Assembly: GCA_050084985.1 (NCBI GenBank)
Contig: JBITNC010000002.1
Location: forward strand, 16,554,001 to 16,618,000
Direction: 5' to 3'
DNA from: Nageia nagi
Taxonomy: Eukaryota; Pinophyta
DNA: 64,000 nt
Both the position numbers and the translations under genes were made by a program. The notes beneath the pieces were generated by a model. That model had not been told where the DNA came from. It saw only the letters and a list, made by a program, of their open reading frames with translations, and ran no database searches. Numbering within the stretch: the first letter of the stretch is position 1; every line of letters begins with the position of its first letter. This document shows, piece by piece, positions 12,090 to 24,329 of the stretch.

Positions 12090-14029
12090 TTTTAGGTGCT
12101 TTTCAACATTCTCATAGAACTTCTTCAAATGATTGAGAAATTATTTAATTAATAAATACCTCTTTAGATGATCATGGATTATTGAAATTAGGTTTATTAC
12201 CACTTTCAAACTCCTTTCATAGACCACTTGAAATGACATCTAGCTCATTTGTACTCTTACTATTAGAGTTGTTGATAAATTTTTCTTGTACAATTACTTA
12301 ATCCTATACCTTCAAGTTATTTCACACTCTTATTAATTATCTTAAGAACCTTAATTATGATAACTAATAATAATGGCTCATAGAAGAATTTGATTATAAA
12401 AAATAAAGTAAAATTATTAATGTTATAAATAAAGCTACATTATTATCAATATTTTCTTAAGTGGAAGGAAAGAGGATCCTCTAAATATATCACACATGAT
12501 TTTATTCTATATATTTTATTTCTATGTTGAATTTATGGTTATGTGTGGTGAGATGTCAATTCACCACTTAATTTATCAATCCAAGGTTGGTGTCCAAAGG
12601 TTGTATACAATTGAGACTCTATTTTATATCTGTAGTTTCCTAAATCATACTTATAGAAATAAAAAATTCAAATAATCATGAAAGCATAAAATAACTTGCA
12701 GGAATTAAGATGAAAATAGAATAACAAAGATGTAGTTGCATAAACTTAAAAAATATAACATGAATGAGAAATAAAATACTAACAATAATAAAAAACAAAT
12801 AACATACATAAAGGAAATAAAAACACATGGTAATATATACCAATAAAGCTAGCCAAGATTCATCAACAAATTCCCCAAGAAAAGACTCAGAAGATTGAAA
12901 AGAACTTTAGGCTATTATTCTTTTAATGCTTATAATTCCATCATACATCAAAAAAGTCTACTACTATCTCTATTGTTTAACCTATCTAACTAATTGATTG
13001 AATAACTCCTTAGTCATTGAGAAGTATTATTTATTCTAATATATTTACAAAAGACTATTGATTCCCTTACTATCATATTATTAAACTAATCTTATATTCT
13101 TGTATAAGAACATGTTTATTCTTTTATAGTAAACTATTTATAACATAGAATAAATCTAACATGAGTCACTACTAATCAATTTTAACATTTTCCAGTTTTT
13201 ATCAACATATTGATATGGCCCTTATCTATAGTGGAAATATTCAAATCCAACCATATTCTTCAGCAATACAATCTTTATTTTGACCAAGTATTTAATAGTT
13301 GTCAAATTTGGAACCCAAAATTGTACAGGTCATAACTCCCTTACTACTAGGTATTTTTCAAAACTGTAAAATGATACGAGTACCATTTTGCAAGGAATAT
13401 TCCCCTCAAATTTCACATAATATTGAATTTTATTCATCATTATGAAGCTTTTTCTTATTCTAAAGCTTGATAATTCTGAAGTATCAATAATTCCAAAGCT
13501 TCATCCCAATTCTAAAGCTCGTAGGTTCTCAAAGGATTATGAAGTGTGAACTATTATAGAATTTTGAAGCTTCCTTGATCAGGCTTGATTCTAGGATTGC
13601 ACTTATCTAAAGTTGATTACAATTCTTATGCTAGTAGTACTCAAGTATTAGACATGATTTTGGAGCTATTTATGAATAATATTAAGATATAAATTTTTAT
13701 CCCTTTTATTGCTGTTACAAAGATACAAAGAATTAGATCTTCACATAAAATATAAAATATTAGTAAATTACAAAATATGACATCTTAATCTATTTAGACT
13801 AATTAAACATATTAAAACATGCAATCCTATTGCTAGAGCATCTCTTATGGTATTTAAATAATGGTGTTTTTATGTAAAAATGAGGCCATTATTTGGTCTC
13901 ATCAATGTGTACTTATGACGCATAATTAATACATGGATCAACTTGTAGCCTTTTTTTTAGGAAACTTTTTTAATTTAACAAGGAAAACCATTATTTAATA
14001 CATATAATAACACTTTTAAAATATGAACT
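12090..14029. other. AT-rich sequence, no gene recognised
   Basis: 13.4-13.6 kb repeats the word AAAGCTT in a TATGAAGCTTT / CCAAAGCTTCATCCC context. Nothing else stands out. Confidence 0.5.
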
Positions 14030-16520
14030 ACATGTAGATAGATAGATAAGTTTAATAACATCCTTTTATTTAACTCAAGAATTTTGTAGGACATATCAAT
14101 GTTCATCCAAAAGTTTTTACAAACATATAGTTGAATGATTATTTCTCACAAACACATAAGAGATTAATATGAATACTTGGCAAATGGGTTTGAAAACTTT
14201 GCCAACAAGGGTAAATTATTTTTCCAATGAGTTTAAACATTTGACCAATAAGGTTAGACATTACAGGTCAACAAGGTTAAACACTTAGTTAACAGGGTTA
14301 AACATTTAGCCAACAAATTTTAAGAGTTTAATGGTTAAGGGTTTAACATTTTAATGGTTTAGGAGTTTAGGGTTTAAGATTTAGCTTTTAAAAGTTAAGG
14401 GTTTATGTTTTAGGGATTTATAATTTAGGGTTTATAGTTTGTAGAACTTTTCAACATTTATCTAAAAGTGAATAAATAGATAGATAAGTCTTTTCATATC
14501 CTTTTAAACCTAATTGGATTGTAGTACTTATCAAATTTTATCCAAAAGTATTTACAAACATATAGTTTTCTAATTATTTCTCATAAATAAATATAATATT
14601 AATATGACCACTTGGTCAAAGCGGTTAAACATTTAACCAATGCAGTTGTACATTTTTCCAATGGGGTTAAACATTTGGCAAATGGGGTTAAATATTATGT
14701 TAAAGGGATTAAAGAGTTTAAGGGTTAAGGGTTTAGGGAGTATGGTTTTAGTGTTTAATATTTTAGGGTTTACATTTTTAGTGTTTATATTTTAGTGGTT
14801 TAAGGCTTAAGAGTTTAGGGCTTAAGAGTTTAAGGGTTTAGGGTTTAAGGTTTTATGGTTTACATTTTAATATTTAGGTTTTAGTGGTTTAGGGATTAAG
14901 GGTTTATGTGTTTAGGATTTAGAGTTTAGGGTTTGTAGGTCCTTTGAAATTTTGACCAACAATGTTAAATATTTGGCTAATAGTGTTAAACATTTGGCCA
15001 ATGGGATTAAATAGTTTAAGTGTTTAATTTTTTTTACATGAAATAAGACATACCTCATATATTTAAGTAGGATTTATAGATTTAGAATTTAGGGTTTATA
15101 GTTTGAAGGACCTATTAAAGTTTTTCTAGAAGTGAATAGATAAATAGATAAGTATTTTAATATCATTTTGAACCTAATTGGATTGTAGGACCTATCAAAG
15201 TTGATCCAAAACCATTTACAAACATAAAGTTGTATACTTATTAATCACAAATAAATAGGAGATTAATATGACCACTTCACCAAATTGATTAAATATTTAC
15301 CAACAAAGTTAGACATTTGGCTAATGGGGTTAAACATTTGGCCAATGGGGTTAAACATTATGTTAAAGGGGTTAAAGAGTTTATGCATTATCAGGGTTTA
15401 AGAGTTTAAGGGTTAAAGTTTTAATAGTTTAAGGGTTTAAGATTTATGATTTTATGGTTGTAGGGAATATGGTTTTAGAGTTTACATTTTAGTTTTTAGG
15501 TTTTAGTAGTTTAGTGCTTAAGGGTTTAAGATTTAGGTTTTATGGGTTTAGGGTTTTTAGGTCCTATCAAAGTTTGACCAACTGGGTTAAACATTTAGCT
15601 AATAGTGTTAAATATTTGACCAATGATATTAAAGAGTTTAAGTGTTTAATATTATTTTACATGAAATAAGACATACCTCATCTATTTAGGTAGGTTTTAG
15701 GGATTTAGAATTTAGGGTCTATAATTTGTAGGACCTATCAAAGTTTGTCTAGAAGTAAATAGATAGATATATAAGTCTTTTATATTTTAGTTTTTAGGTT
15801 TTATCAGTTTAGCACTTAAGGGTTTAGGTTTTAGTGGTTTAAGGTTTAGAGTTTAGGGTTTATAGGTCCTATAAAAGTTTGACCAATGGGGTTAAACATT
15901 TGGCCAATAGGATTAAAGAGTTTAAGTGTTTAAGATTTTTTACATGAAATAAGACATACCTCATCTATTTAAGTAGGTTTTAGGGATATTGAATTTAGGA
16001 TTTATATTTTGTAGGACCTGTCAAAGTTTATTTAAAAGTGAATAAATAGATAGATAAGTCTTTTAATATCCTTTTAAACCTAATTGGATTGTAATACCTA
16101 TCAAAGTTTATTCAAAAGTATTTACAAATATATATTTATATGATTGTTTCTCACAAACAAATAGGATTAATACGACCACTTAGCAAAAGCGGTTAAACAT
16201 TTTGCCAATGGGGTTATACATTTGGCCAACAAGGTTAAACATTTGGCTAATGGGGTTAAACATTATATTAAAGGGGTTAAATAGTTTAAGGGTTATTTGG
16301 GTTTAAGAGTTAAGGGTTCAAGGATTTAGGGAATAGGGTTTAGGGTTTACATTTTAGTGTTTAGGTTTTAGTGGTTTAGGGCTTAAGGATTTAGAGTTTA
16401 GGTTTTAGGGGTTTAGGGTTTATAAGTCCTATAGAACTTTGTTCAACAAGGTTAAACATTTGGGCAACAAGATTAAATATTTTTACATGAAATAAGACAT
16501 ACCTCATCTATTTAAGTAGG
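14030..16520 (+). repeat. Degenerate interstitial telomere-like array with higher-order structure
   Basis: Blocks of degenerate TTTAGGG (GGGTTTAGGGTTTAAGG, TTTAGGGTTTATAG) alternate with a GGTTAAACATTTGGCCAATG block and a unique-looking block. The last contains GATAGATAAGTCTTTTAATA and CCTAATTGGATTGTAGGACC. The GATAAGT block recurs near 14043, 14485, 15139, 15768 and 16053. ACATGAAATAAGACATACCT recurs near 15038, 15658, 15944 and 16486. This is an interstitial plant-telomere-type sequence arranged in a complex tandem unit of several hundred bases. Confidence 0.85.
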
Positions 16521-16641
16521 ATTCCCATATTTGAACAAAATTATAGTTAAGAATTAGTAGTAGTTTATCCTCCTAATTAGTTTATTGATTTTATCTTCAT
16601 AGTTTCATACATCTCCATGCTTAATGTAAAGAGAAAAGGAA

Positions 16642-16676
16642 GGGGAAGGGGTGAGGGGAAGGGAATGGGGAAGGGG
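16642..16676 (+). other. G-rich tract with G-quadruplex potential
   Basis: Five runs of three or four G separated by 2-4 bases (GGGGAAGGGGTGAGGGG, then GGG, GGGG, GGGG) in an otherwise AT-rich region. It lies just past the telomere-like array. Confidence 0.75.
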
Positions 16677-16758
16677 TGGAATGCGAGATAGCTTCTCTTG
16701 TAAATCAACTCTTGAATGGTATTAAAATTAGGATAATCATATGTCACAAAAGGATAGA

Positions 16759-16781
16759 ATATATATATATATATATATATT
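16759..16781. repeat. (AT)n microsatellite
   Basis: Eleven to twelve uninterrupted AT units. Confidence 0.95.
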
Positions 16782-16872
16782 GATTTCTTAGTTTACAATT
16801 TTCCTTAAGTTTACATCATGCTACTATATATTGGTTACTTAGTTTCTTAAATTTCAACTAACTATTAGCTTA

Positions 16873-19262
16873 ATGCTTGATCAAGTCCTCAACAACTCAC
16901 TAATTAATTGTTGTATGTTTCCTTTTTTTCCCTCTATAGTAAAATTTGGTATGTCTTTAAATCCATCTTTGAATGATATTGAAAATGAGAATAATGAAAC
17001 ATATAATGTAGATATATCTTCTAATCCATGTTTTGATAATACTGATGATATCAATCATGTTATTGAAAAAAATGAAATAATAAATGAGATTTAAATTCCT
17101 AGTAGTTTGGATAAATGACATGATCATAATAGTTATTTTTTTGAATTAAATGCAATATCTTAAATGATATTCCTGGTAAGATATACTCAAAGATAAATAG
17201 AAAATATGAAAATAAAATATATGATCAATTTTTCCTTAATAAGGAGTTAGGATTTCAATGTCAACTCATGTTACACATTTGAGAATGTAAAAAATGAGAA
17301 TAGTAATGAAAACTTTAGCTATTTGTGTGAAAAAAGAGAAACCCCTAAAATAATTTATGTCCACTATTGCTATTGCCATGGACTCTATTAGAAAAAAAAA
17401 GAGTCGATCTAAAGATAGGAATGTGGCATGATGAGAGATAACAACTGTTTTAGTAAATAAAATAACTTCACAAAAAAATGATTGGTAACCGTAGTGGATA
17501 TGTAATTGTGCACTATAAAACTTTGAAAATAACCATCAAGATAAGAAAGAGTATTGAAATTGATCCAACCAACTAATGTTGGAGTTTTAGTGTCAGACTT
17601 CCTAAGTTTGACATGAAATTAACTAACAAGTTCAAACTTATAATTGAGAAATATTGACATGATAATAAAAGGGTATCATATAATACTAAATATGTTTTAA
17701 AAGGAAGAATTATAGGGTAAAAATATCATCAACATGAGCATACAAAATACTTTTTAGATATGACTTAAAGTCAATTGTATAAAAAAAATTTAAATGATAA
17801 AATTTTAAGTACATTTAATATTAGCATAAGTTAAATATATTTTGAGAAATGCAAACCTTATTATGTTAGAATTAACAAGCAAAGAATAACATGTTGTTGT
17901 AAACCTCATATTCAATTTAGATATTATTATCAAGTTTTTCAACATATATATGGTACTTTGAATAGTAATGATTTTATGTAGCAATGTGGTTTTAATAAAA
18001 TACCTAAATCTATGTATGTGTTTATAGGAGGTTAATTTTGCCAAATTTCAGATTGCCAATCATTTTATTCAAATGCATGTATTTTAGGACAATGTAGTAG
18101 ATGTGGTAACCTTTTATTTTTAGTAAAGTGTATGCATTGAATATCAAAAAATTTGGATAAACATTACTGGATGTCAAAAAATTCAAGAATGTTGAGTATG
18201 CATTAAGGGATGGAAAAATTAGAAAGTGTGTTAATCTAATCAATAAAAAAGTTAATGTGCATATATTCATGGATGATTTTAAGAGTAAGTTTATTCTAAT
18301 ATGTGAAACATTATCAATATGCTTGTTGGATTAATAGTGAATTTCATCAATGTAGAAACATATTTTTATATGGAACTATATTATCAATCATAGACTTTGC
18401 AAAGAACTATACTCTTGCACCAAAAGAAGAAATACAGTCTCAATATTATAATTCTCAGCATGTTTCCATTTTTGTTCATATCGTATATAGACATGCAGAT
18501 GAGAGTACAAAAGAAAATATAAGATTTTTGAGGGAGTATCATTTCTATGTGAGTTATAGCCAATTATACTCACCAAAGTTTATCCAATTTTGCTTTAAGA
18601 TATTTTATAATAATTTGAATGAAAGAAATATTCAAATGGTACAACATTTCATATGGTCAGATAGTTGTATGGGATAATTTAAGAATGCATGAATATTTTA
18701 TTAGCTAAGTAGGATGCATAAATAACATAATATCCAACATATGTGTTCTTTTTTTGAAGCTAGACATGGTAAAGGTGAACATGATGGAGCTAGTGCAGAT
18801 GTGAAAAGAGCTCTTGCTAGAGAAAAACATTAATTTGAAGATACAATAAAATTTCAAGATGCATGTTCAATTGTAAATTAGTGTAATACAAATATATCTA
18901 CTGGATCAAAAAAGAATTATATAATTTGACTATTTTTTTGGTTAGTTGAAGAAAATGATATTATGAGTCATTATAATTATGAGATAATCAATGGATCAAT
19001 GAAATGGTATTCATTTAGGAGTCCAAATGCAAACACATGGACCATTTGGACAAGGGAGCTTGCGTATTTTTGTTAGTATTATATTCCAAGTGATTGGAAT
19101 GAATGTACAAAAACAAAATGGGTTGAGGAATGGAAATAAAAATCTTTATCACCTACAAAAGCACATGGTGAACAATAAACTACAATTAAAGATGAGAATC
19201 AACTATTTGAATAGCGTAACTATGATCATGTCTTAGAAATTTTGCAAGAAGGTAATTTTATT
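16873..19262 (+). pseudogene. Transposase-like gene remnant, intron-poor, many stops
   Basis: Colinear plus-strand coding pieces span about 2 kb in shifting frames. They include RCNNLLFL-like and LDVKKFKNVEYALRDGKIRK (18.1-18.2 kb). The longest open piece, 18303-18677, reads SEFHQCRNIFLYGTILSIID, VSIFVHIVYRHADESTKENI, FLREYHFYVS and MVQHFIWSDSCMG. After it come KNAxIFY.LSRMH, FFEARHGKGEHDGASAD, VKRALAREKH and a tryptophan-rich tail (19.0-19.2 kb). The HGKGxHDGA and IWSDxCxGQFKN signatures recall a large uncharacterised family with a transposase/RNase H-like layout that I associate with DNA transposons (memory, not searched). Acidic residues in IxD and SD contexts could be catalytic. Stops throughout show decay. 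Confidence 0.55.
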
Positions 19263-19304
19263 CAATTTGAATTATGTTCTTTATTTTAGTTTATTTATAA
19301 GAAT

Positions 19305-19305
<1 letters not shown>

Positions 19306-19355
<50 letters not shown>
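19306..19355. repeat. (CA)25 microsatellite
   Basis: Fifty uninterrupted bases of CA directly after the transposase-like remnant. Confidence 0.98.
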
Positions 19356-19357
<2 letters not shown>

Positions 19358-19807
19358 AACTAATTTTATATGTCACACTTTATTGATATAAATTTTATTT
19401 GTAAGACATGTGTATGTCATTATGGCACATGAGGGAAGTTAAGAGGAAACAAAGTATTGGTTGACTTGATGCATTGAGAGAAAACATAAGTTAACTTGTT
19501 ATCAATGTACTGATGGTGTTTGATTATCCAAGAAGTTTTGTGGTGTTTGTTGGCACATGGATAAAAAAATTAAAATAAGAAGGAATGGTTTGGGAACATA
19601 CAAAGACTATGAAACACATAAGAAGATTATACACTAATATCATTTGGTGCTGATAACAAATATAAAACTATCTAAATATATATGGAGATCTTATACAAGA
19701 GTGTTGTGAAATATTTCAATGCAATATCATGAGGCAAGTATGAATGCATTGCATGAAAGAGAGGATGTAGATGGTATAGCTAACTAAAAAATACATTTAA
19801 GTTTATC

Positions 19808-20140
19808 TTCCCTTCTCCCTTCCCCTTTAATCCTTAATCTTTTTAAGCCATCTCATTACTCCCCTTAAGCCATCCCCTTAGGCCACCCCTTAATCCTTAG
19901 ATGCCTTAAGCCATAATCCTTAATCCCCTTAATCCAACCTATTACTCCCCTTAAGTCATCCCCTTAATCCCCTTAATCCATCCCCTTAGGTTACCCGCTT
20001 AATTCTTAAACCCCCCTTTACTCCATAATCCTTAATCCTCTTAATCTAGCCTATTAATCCCATTAATCCATCCCCTTAACCCTCTTAAGCCATCCTCTTA
20101 GGCCACACCCTTAATCCTTAAACCATCCCATTAATCCCAT
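19808..20140. repeat. CCTTAA-based satellite
   Basis: Degenerate repeats built from CCCCTTAAGCCATCC, CCCCTTAGGCCACCC and CCTTAATCCTTAATCC. It is C-rich on the plus strand and strikingly different from its AT-rich surroundings. The word is short (about 6 bases) with a looser 12-24 base order. Confidence 0.9.
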
Positions 20141-20364
20141 CAATCCATTAAGTTCAAATTCATTTAAATATCGTATTTTAAGTCATCTCGTAATTTTACA
20201 TTGCTTATAAATTTTATTTCAAGTCTCCCACATCTAATGGGTTAGTGACTATTGCTTGTGCATTTAATTGGTGAGATATATTTAGAGGTAAGGAATAAAT
20301 TACTTACATGTTATATATGCATTTAATTATTACATATGAATTTTGATCTTTTTGTTTCATGTCA

Positions 20365-20437
20365 TCTATCTTAGCTCAATTGGTAGAGCAAGTGGCTTTT
20401 AACCACATGGTCGTGAGTTTGATTCCCATAAATAACA
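20365..20437 (+). tRNA. tRNA-Lys(UUU)-like pseudogene, possibly the head of a SINE
   Basis: TTAGCTCAATTGGTAGAGCA is a good D-arm/A-box. GTGG CTTTTAA CCAC is an anticodon arm with a seven-base loop and UUU anticodon. GTGAGTTTGATTCCCAT is a weakened T-arm/B-box. The flanking 7-mers (TCTATCT and AAATAAC) do not pair, so the acceptor stem is lost and the sequence cannot be a working tRNA. Intact internal promoter boxes with a lost acceptor stem are typical of tRNA-derived SINEs. Confidence 0.7.
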
Positions 20438-20439
20438 TA

Positions 20440-21170
20440 TACCTATTGAACAATTCCATCACAAGCTTCTTTAAGAGTCTTTGAAGGGTTTTTGATTTAA
20501 TAAATTCAATTGGAAATGGATTGGGAACAATGATATGTTTATGTTTATCAGACTTGCCTTTGTAGTTTATCATCATCTTAATTGAGAAGTTATGTTTATC
20601 ATATTTATGTTTTTGTTTATCTCTAAGGTGTTTGTGTTATATTGTAGTTGTTATCATTATTTACATGCTTATTACAGGCCATTTTTATTTTTCTTTATAT
20701 CTTGGTTGTTATCATTTTTAAAGTGTTTTGTGCTTATAATTTATTTTTATCTCTAAGGTTCTTATTGCAACCCATTTTTATTCATCTTCTTTATATTGTA
20801 TTATGTGATTAGAAATAGATTATGTTTAATTAGATGCTTATTGCAATCATTTTTATTCTTTATTATTGTTAAAGTGTTAATATTATGGTTGTTAGATCTT
20901 TATTTGCATGCTTATTGCAAATGAAATTTTTATTCTTCTTCTTTATATTGTGGATGTTATTGTTATAGTTGTTAAAATATTTATGTTTTTGATTTATGTT
21001 TATCTCTAAAATGTTGTATTATGGTTGCTATCGTTATTTACATGCTTATGTTATTGTACATCTTTTGGATTAAGTTAAATTACACATGCTTAAAAATGAT
21101 TATACATCTAACTTATGATTGTATATGCCTAGTTCATTTGAATGTTCAATTTAATGCTTATGCATGAAAA
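20440..21170. repeat. T-rich region with loose tandem units
   Basis: TTATCTCTAAGGTG/TTTATATTGTNGTTGTTATC and CATGCTTATTGCAA words recur between 20585 and 21060 at roughly 130-bp spacing. No gene. Confidence 0.5.
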
Positions 21171-21399
21171 TATCATAACAACATCATAATCATCAACATC
21201 CATTGAATAACATCATCAACATAATAACATAGTTCATAAGAATGCCCATACAAAAAATGCCCATATAAAAAATTTCCATAGTATATAGTCCATAAGAATG
21301 TCCAAAGTCCACCATAACATGTCTATCCACACATCATTGTCGTACATATATATCATAATTTACAACTAGAACATACAAAAAAATCTACATGTAATTAAT

Positions 21400-23260
21400 C
21401 CTAGATCTATCTATCTAGGACTAGATGTGTCTCCATCATCGATCATCCTATTCCTTTTAAGTGATGCAAATGCCCCATACTGTACAAAATAAAGAAACTT
21501 AACTTATCATATATTATCATTCATATTTCAAATTCCTTTAAACATCAAATAAAATAAGTTTTCAATATAGATTTACACTATAAAAATGTATAAATATTAT
21601 CATATCATGTTGCTTAGATCCTTTGATAGCCATTATAACCTACTACGTAGATGGTATACCCATCTCATCAATATGAAAAGTGTGAGAAATAACATCCTAC
21701 AAGAACAAATAAAACACTACTAAATAAAAAAAATATATATATTTTTTAATATATATTTTTAAGACTTGACAATTGCATACATACATAAAAATTTATTTAA
21801 AAAATGAACTAAAATGATGTATATGTATGAGTGTTAAACTATGGAATGATGGAAATTGAAGTAGCCATAGACATGCCCTTTGGTCGATCTAATGATGTAA
21901 ATGTCTAAGCATCAAAATATGGAATAATTAACACTTGAAGAGACATTGACATGCCCTCTAGTCCATCAGATGGGGGTCATCTCAAGCCCTCCCTGGAATA
22001 ACAATTTTGTTTTAGCATGTACATGTACATATTCAAATGTGAATATCTAATAAAATTAACGTGAAATTTTTTAAACTCCATAAATCTATTTATCTCATAA
22101 GGTGCACCACTAGGTCTAGGAGTCAGATCATATAAGTTTTATGAGATGCATTTGATGTGGATGCTACCATCATCTATAAATTTTTTTTTTATAAAGGTAT
22201 TTAAAATTATAAATACACATGTACATTAATACAAGTAGAATATGACACACATGTACCTATCTGCTAGAAAAATCAACATAATCCATTGACATCATCTTTA
22301 TATAAGATACCCCATGATCAGCTGTAGTGTGGCCAACACATATATCATAACAAATTTGGAAAAAATGGGGAGTAACTCCACTAACTACTCCATGATCTTT
22401 ATGCTCACTAACATCATCTACCACATGGGTAGCTTGTTCAATGTGAGTGTGGATGACCTAACTCAAAGATTCCAATATCAAAACCATTGCTTGATGAAAA
22501 TAAGGTGTAGGAATAAGAGGAGTAGGAGGATAGATGAGAGGTGCAAGATGTGAGTCTATCTGGATTGACCCATGCCCCTAGTCTATTCTACCCTGAGCCA
22601 TGACTAATGATCTAATTACATCTCATGTTAAAATAATTAACATGTCTTCCCAAATGACACTTAACATATAATTTCTTCCAAAAATACAAAGGGGAATTAG
22701 AATTAGAATATGGTGGTTTATCAAATAACATCCACCTTCAATCCTAAAACCTTTAAGATATCACTGGATGTTAACACCAATCATAAAGAATTATTTATTT
22801 ATTATGGGGTATGGGTTCTCCAGTAGATGGATTAATGATGAATAGAGAAAGGGTGGCTTTAGTGATACCTAACTTATTGACATCTTGAGTGGACATACCA
22901 TTTGAAAAGTGATCTCTTATGCGGTCTCTCCAAGAGTCAAAATCATACATATCCCCATCAACAGATCTAACAATGTCAACTATGATTTGTATCAAATATG
23001 CAAACCATACAACATGGCTTGGGTAACTACGAATATTGTTTATGTGATTTATTTTTCTTTATAAATCAATCATATTTTGATCAATAATATCTTGTAATTA
23101 TTTCTCATCTATATTAGCGAGTGGGGATGGGGGTTAGGGTGGAGGAGGATGGGATGGAGGTTGGCACGTGGAGAGGGTGAATTGTGTGGGATATTTTGGT
23201 TTACCTCATCCAATGTGTCATATATACCATGATAAAGATCATCAGATGTCTCATCCATGA
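21400..23260 (-). pseudogene. Unidentified minus-strand coding remnant
   Basis: Minus-strand translation gives a plausible protein, read from high to low coordinates. There is a proline-rich stretch (PPSHPPPP, about 23.13 kb), then 22995-22795 with VDIVRSVDGDMYDFDSWRDR and ITKATLSLFIINPSTGEPIP. Further pieces lie near 22.3-22.6 kb (HEQATHVVDDVSEHKDHGVV-like), and there is a terminal YGAFASLKRN... near 21.45 kb. I do not recognise the family. Frames shift and stops occur, so it is broken or contains introns. A two-copy 65-bp repeat sits at 21840-21970. Confidence 0.35.
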
Positions 23261-23364
23261 TCACAAAAGGGCACTTGCAAACATTACCAATTACATAGAA
23301 ATAGAAATAAACTCAATTACAAAGAAATATAACTATAAATAAGATCAATTACATAGAAATTTTC

Positions 23365-24312
23365 ATCAAACTAAACTAAATCTTCATCAAACAAACCTAA
23401 CCTAAAATTTTCATCAAACTAACCTAAAGTTTCATCAAACGAACCTAATGTTTCATTAAATGAACCTAAAATTTTCATTAAACTAATCTAAAATTTTAAC
23501 AAACTAAACTAAATTTTCAACAAACTAACCTAAATTTTTATCAAACAAACCTAACATTTTGATCAAATTAACATAAATTTTTCAACAAACAAACCTAAAT
23601 TTTCATCAAACTAACCTAAATTTTCATCAGACTAACTTAAGTTTTGATCAAATTCATCTAAATTTTGATCAAATTATCCTAAATTTTCACCAATGTAATC
23701 TTAAAGTTTCATCAAATAAACTAAATTCTAATCAAACTAACCTAACCTAAAATTTTTATCAAACTTAGAACCTAAAATTTTCATCAAACTAACCTAAATT
23801 TTGATCAAACTAACCTAAAATTTTCAACAAAATAACCTAAATTTTCATCAAATTAACCTAAAATTTTCATCAAACTAACTTAAATTTTGATGAAACTAAC
23901 ATAAATTTTCATCAAACTAACTTAAAATTTTCATCAAACTATTCTAAAATTTCATCAAATTAACCTAATTTTTAATCAAAAAACCTATTTTTTTTTATCA
24001 AACTAACTCAAAATTTGATCAAACTAACCTGAAATTGTCATCAAACTAACTTAAATTTTGATCAAATTAACCTAAAATTTTCATCAAACTAAACTAAATG
24101 TTCATCAAAATAACTTAAAATTTTGATCAATATAACCTAAATTTTGATCAAACTAACCTAAATTTTGATCAAACTAACATATAATTTTATCAAACTAACC
24201 TAATTTTTTTATCAAACTAACCTAAAGTTTTATCAAACTTTTATCAAACTAACCTGATTTTTTTTTATCAAACTAGAACCTAAATTTTTATCAAACTAAC
24301 CTAAATTTGATA
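23365..24312. repeat. 22-bp AT-rich minisatellite, roughly 40 copies
   Basis: The consensus alternates AACCTAAATTTT with CATCAAACT or GATCAAACT. Copies vary by a few bases and length (20-24 bp). It lies directly 5' of the minus-strand coding remnant. Confidence 0.93.
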
Positions 24313-24329
24313 AATAACTATTTTTTAAG

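Noticed and set aside
20365-20437. A functional tRNA-Lys gene
   Set aside because: The acceptor stem does not pair and the T-stem has mismatches.
23365-24312. A CRISPR-like array
   Set aside because: Repeats are contiguous with no unique spacers, vary in sequence, and the window is plant nuclear DNA. It is a minisatellite.
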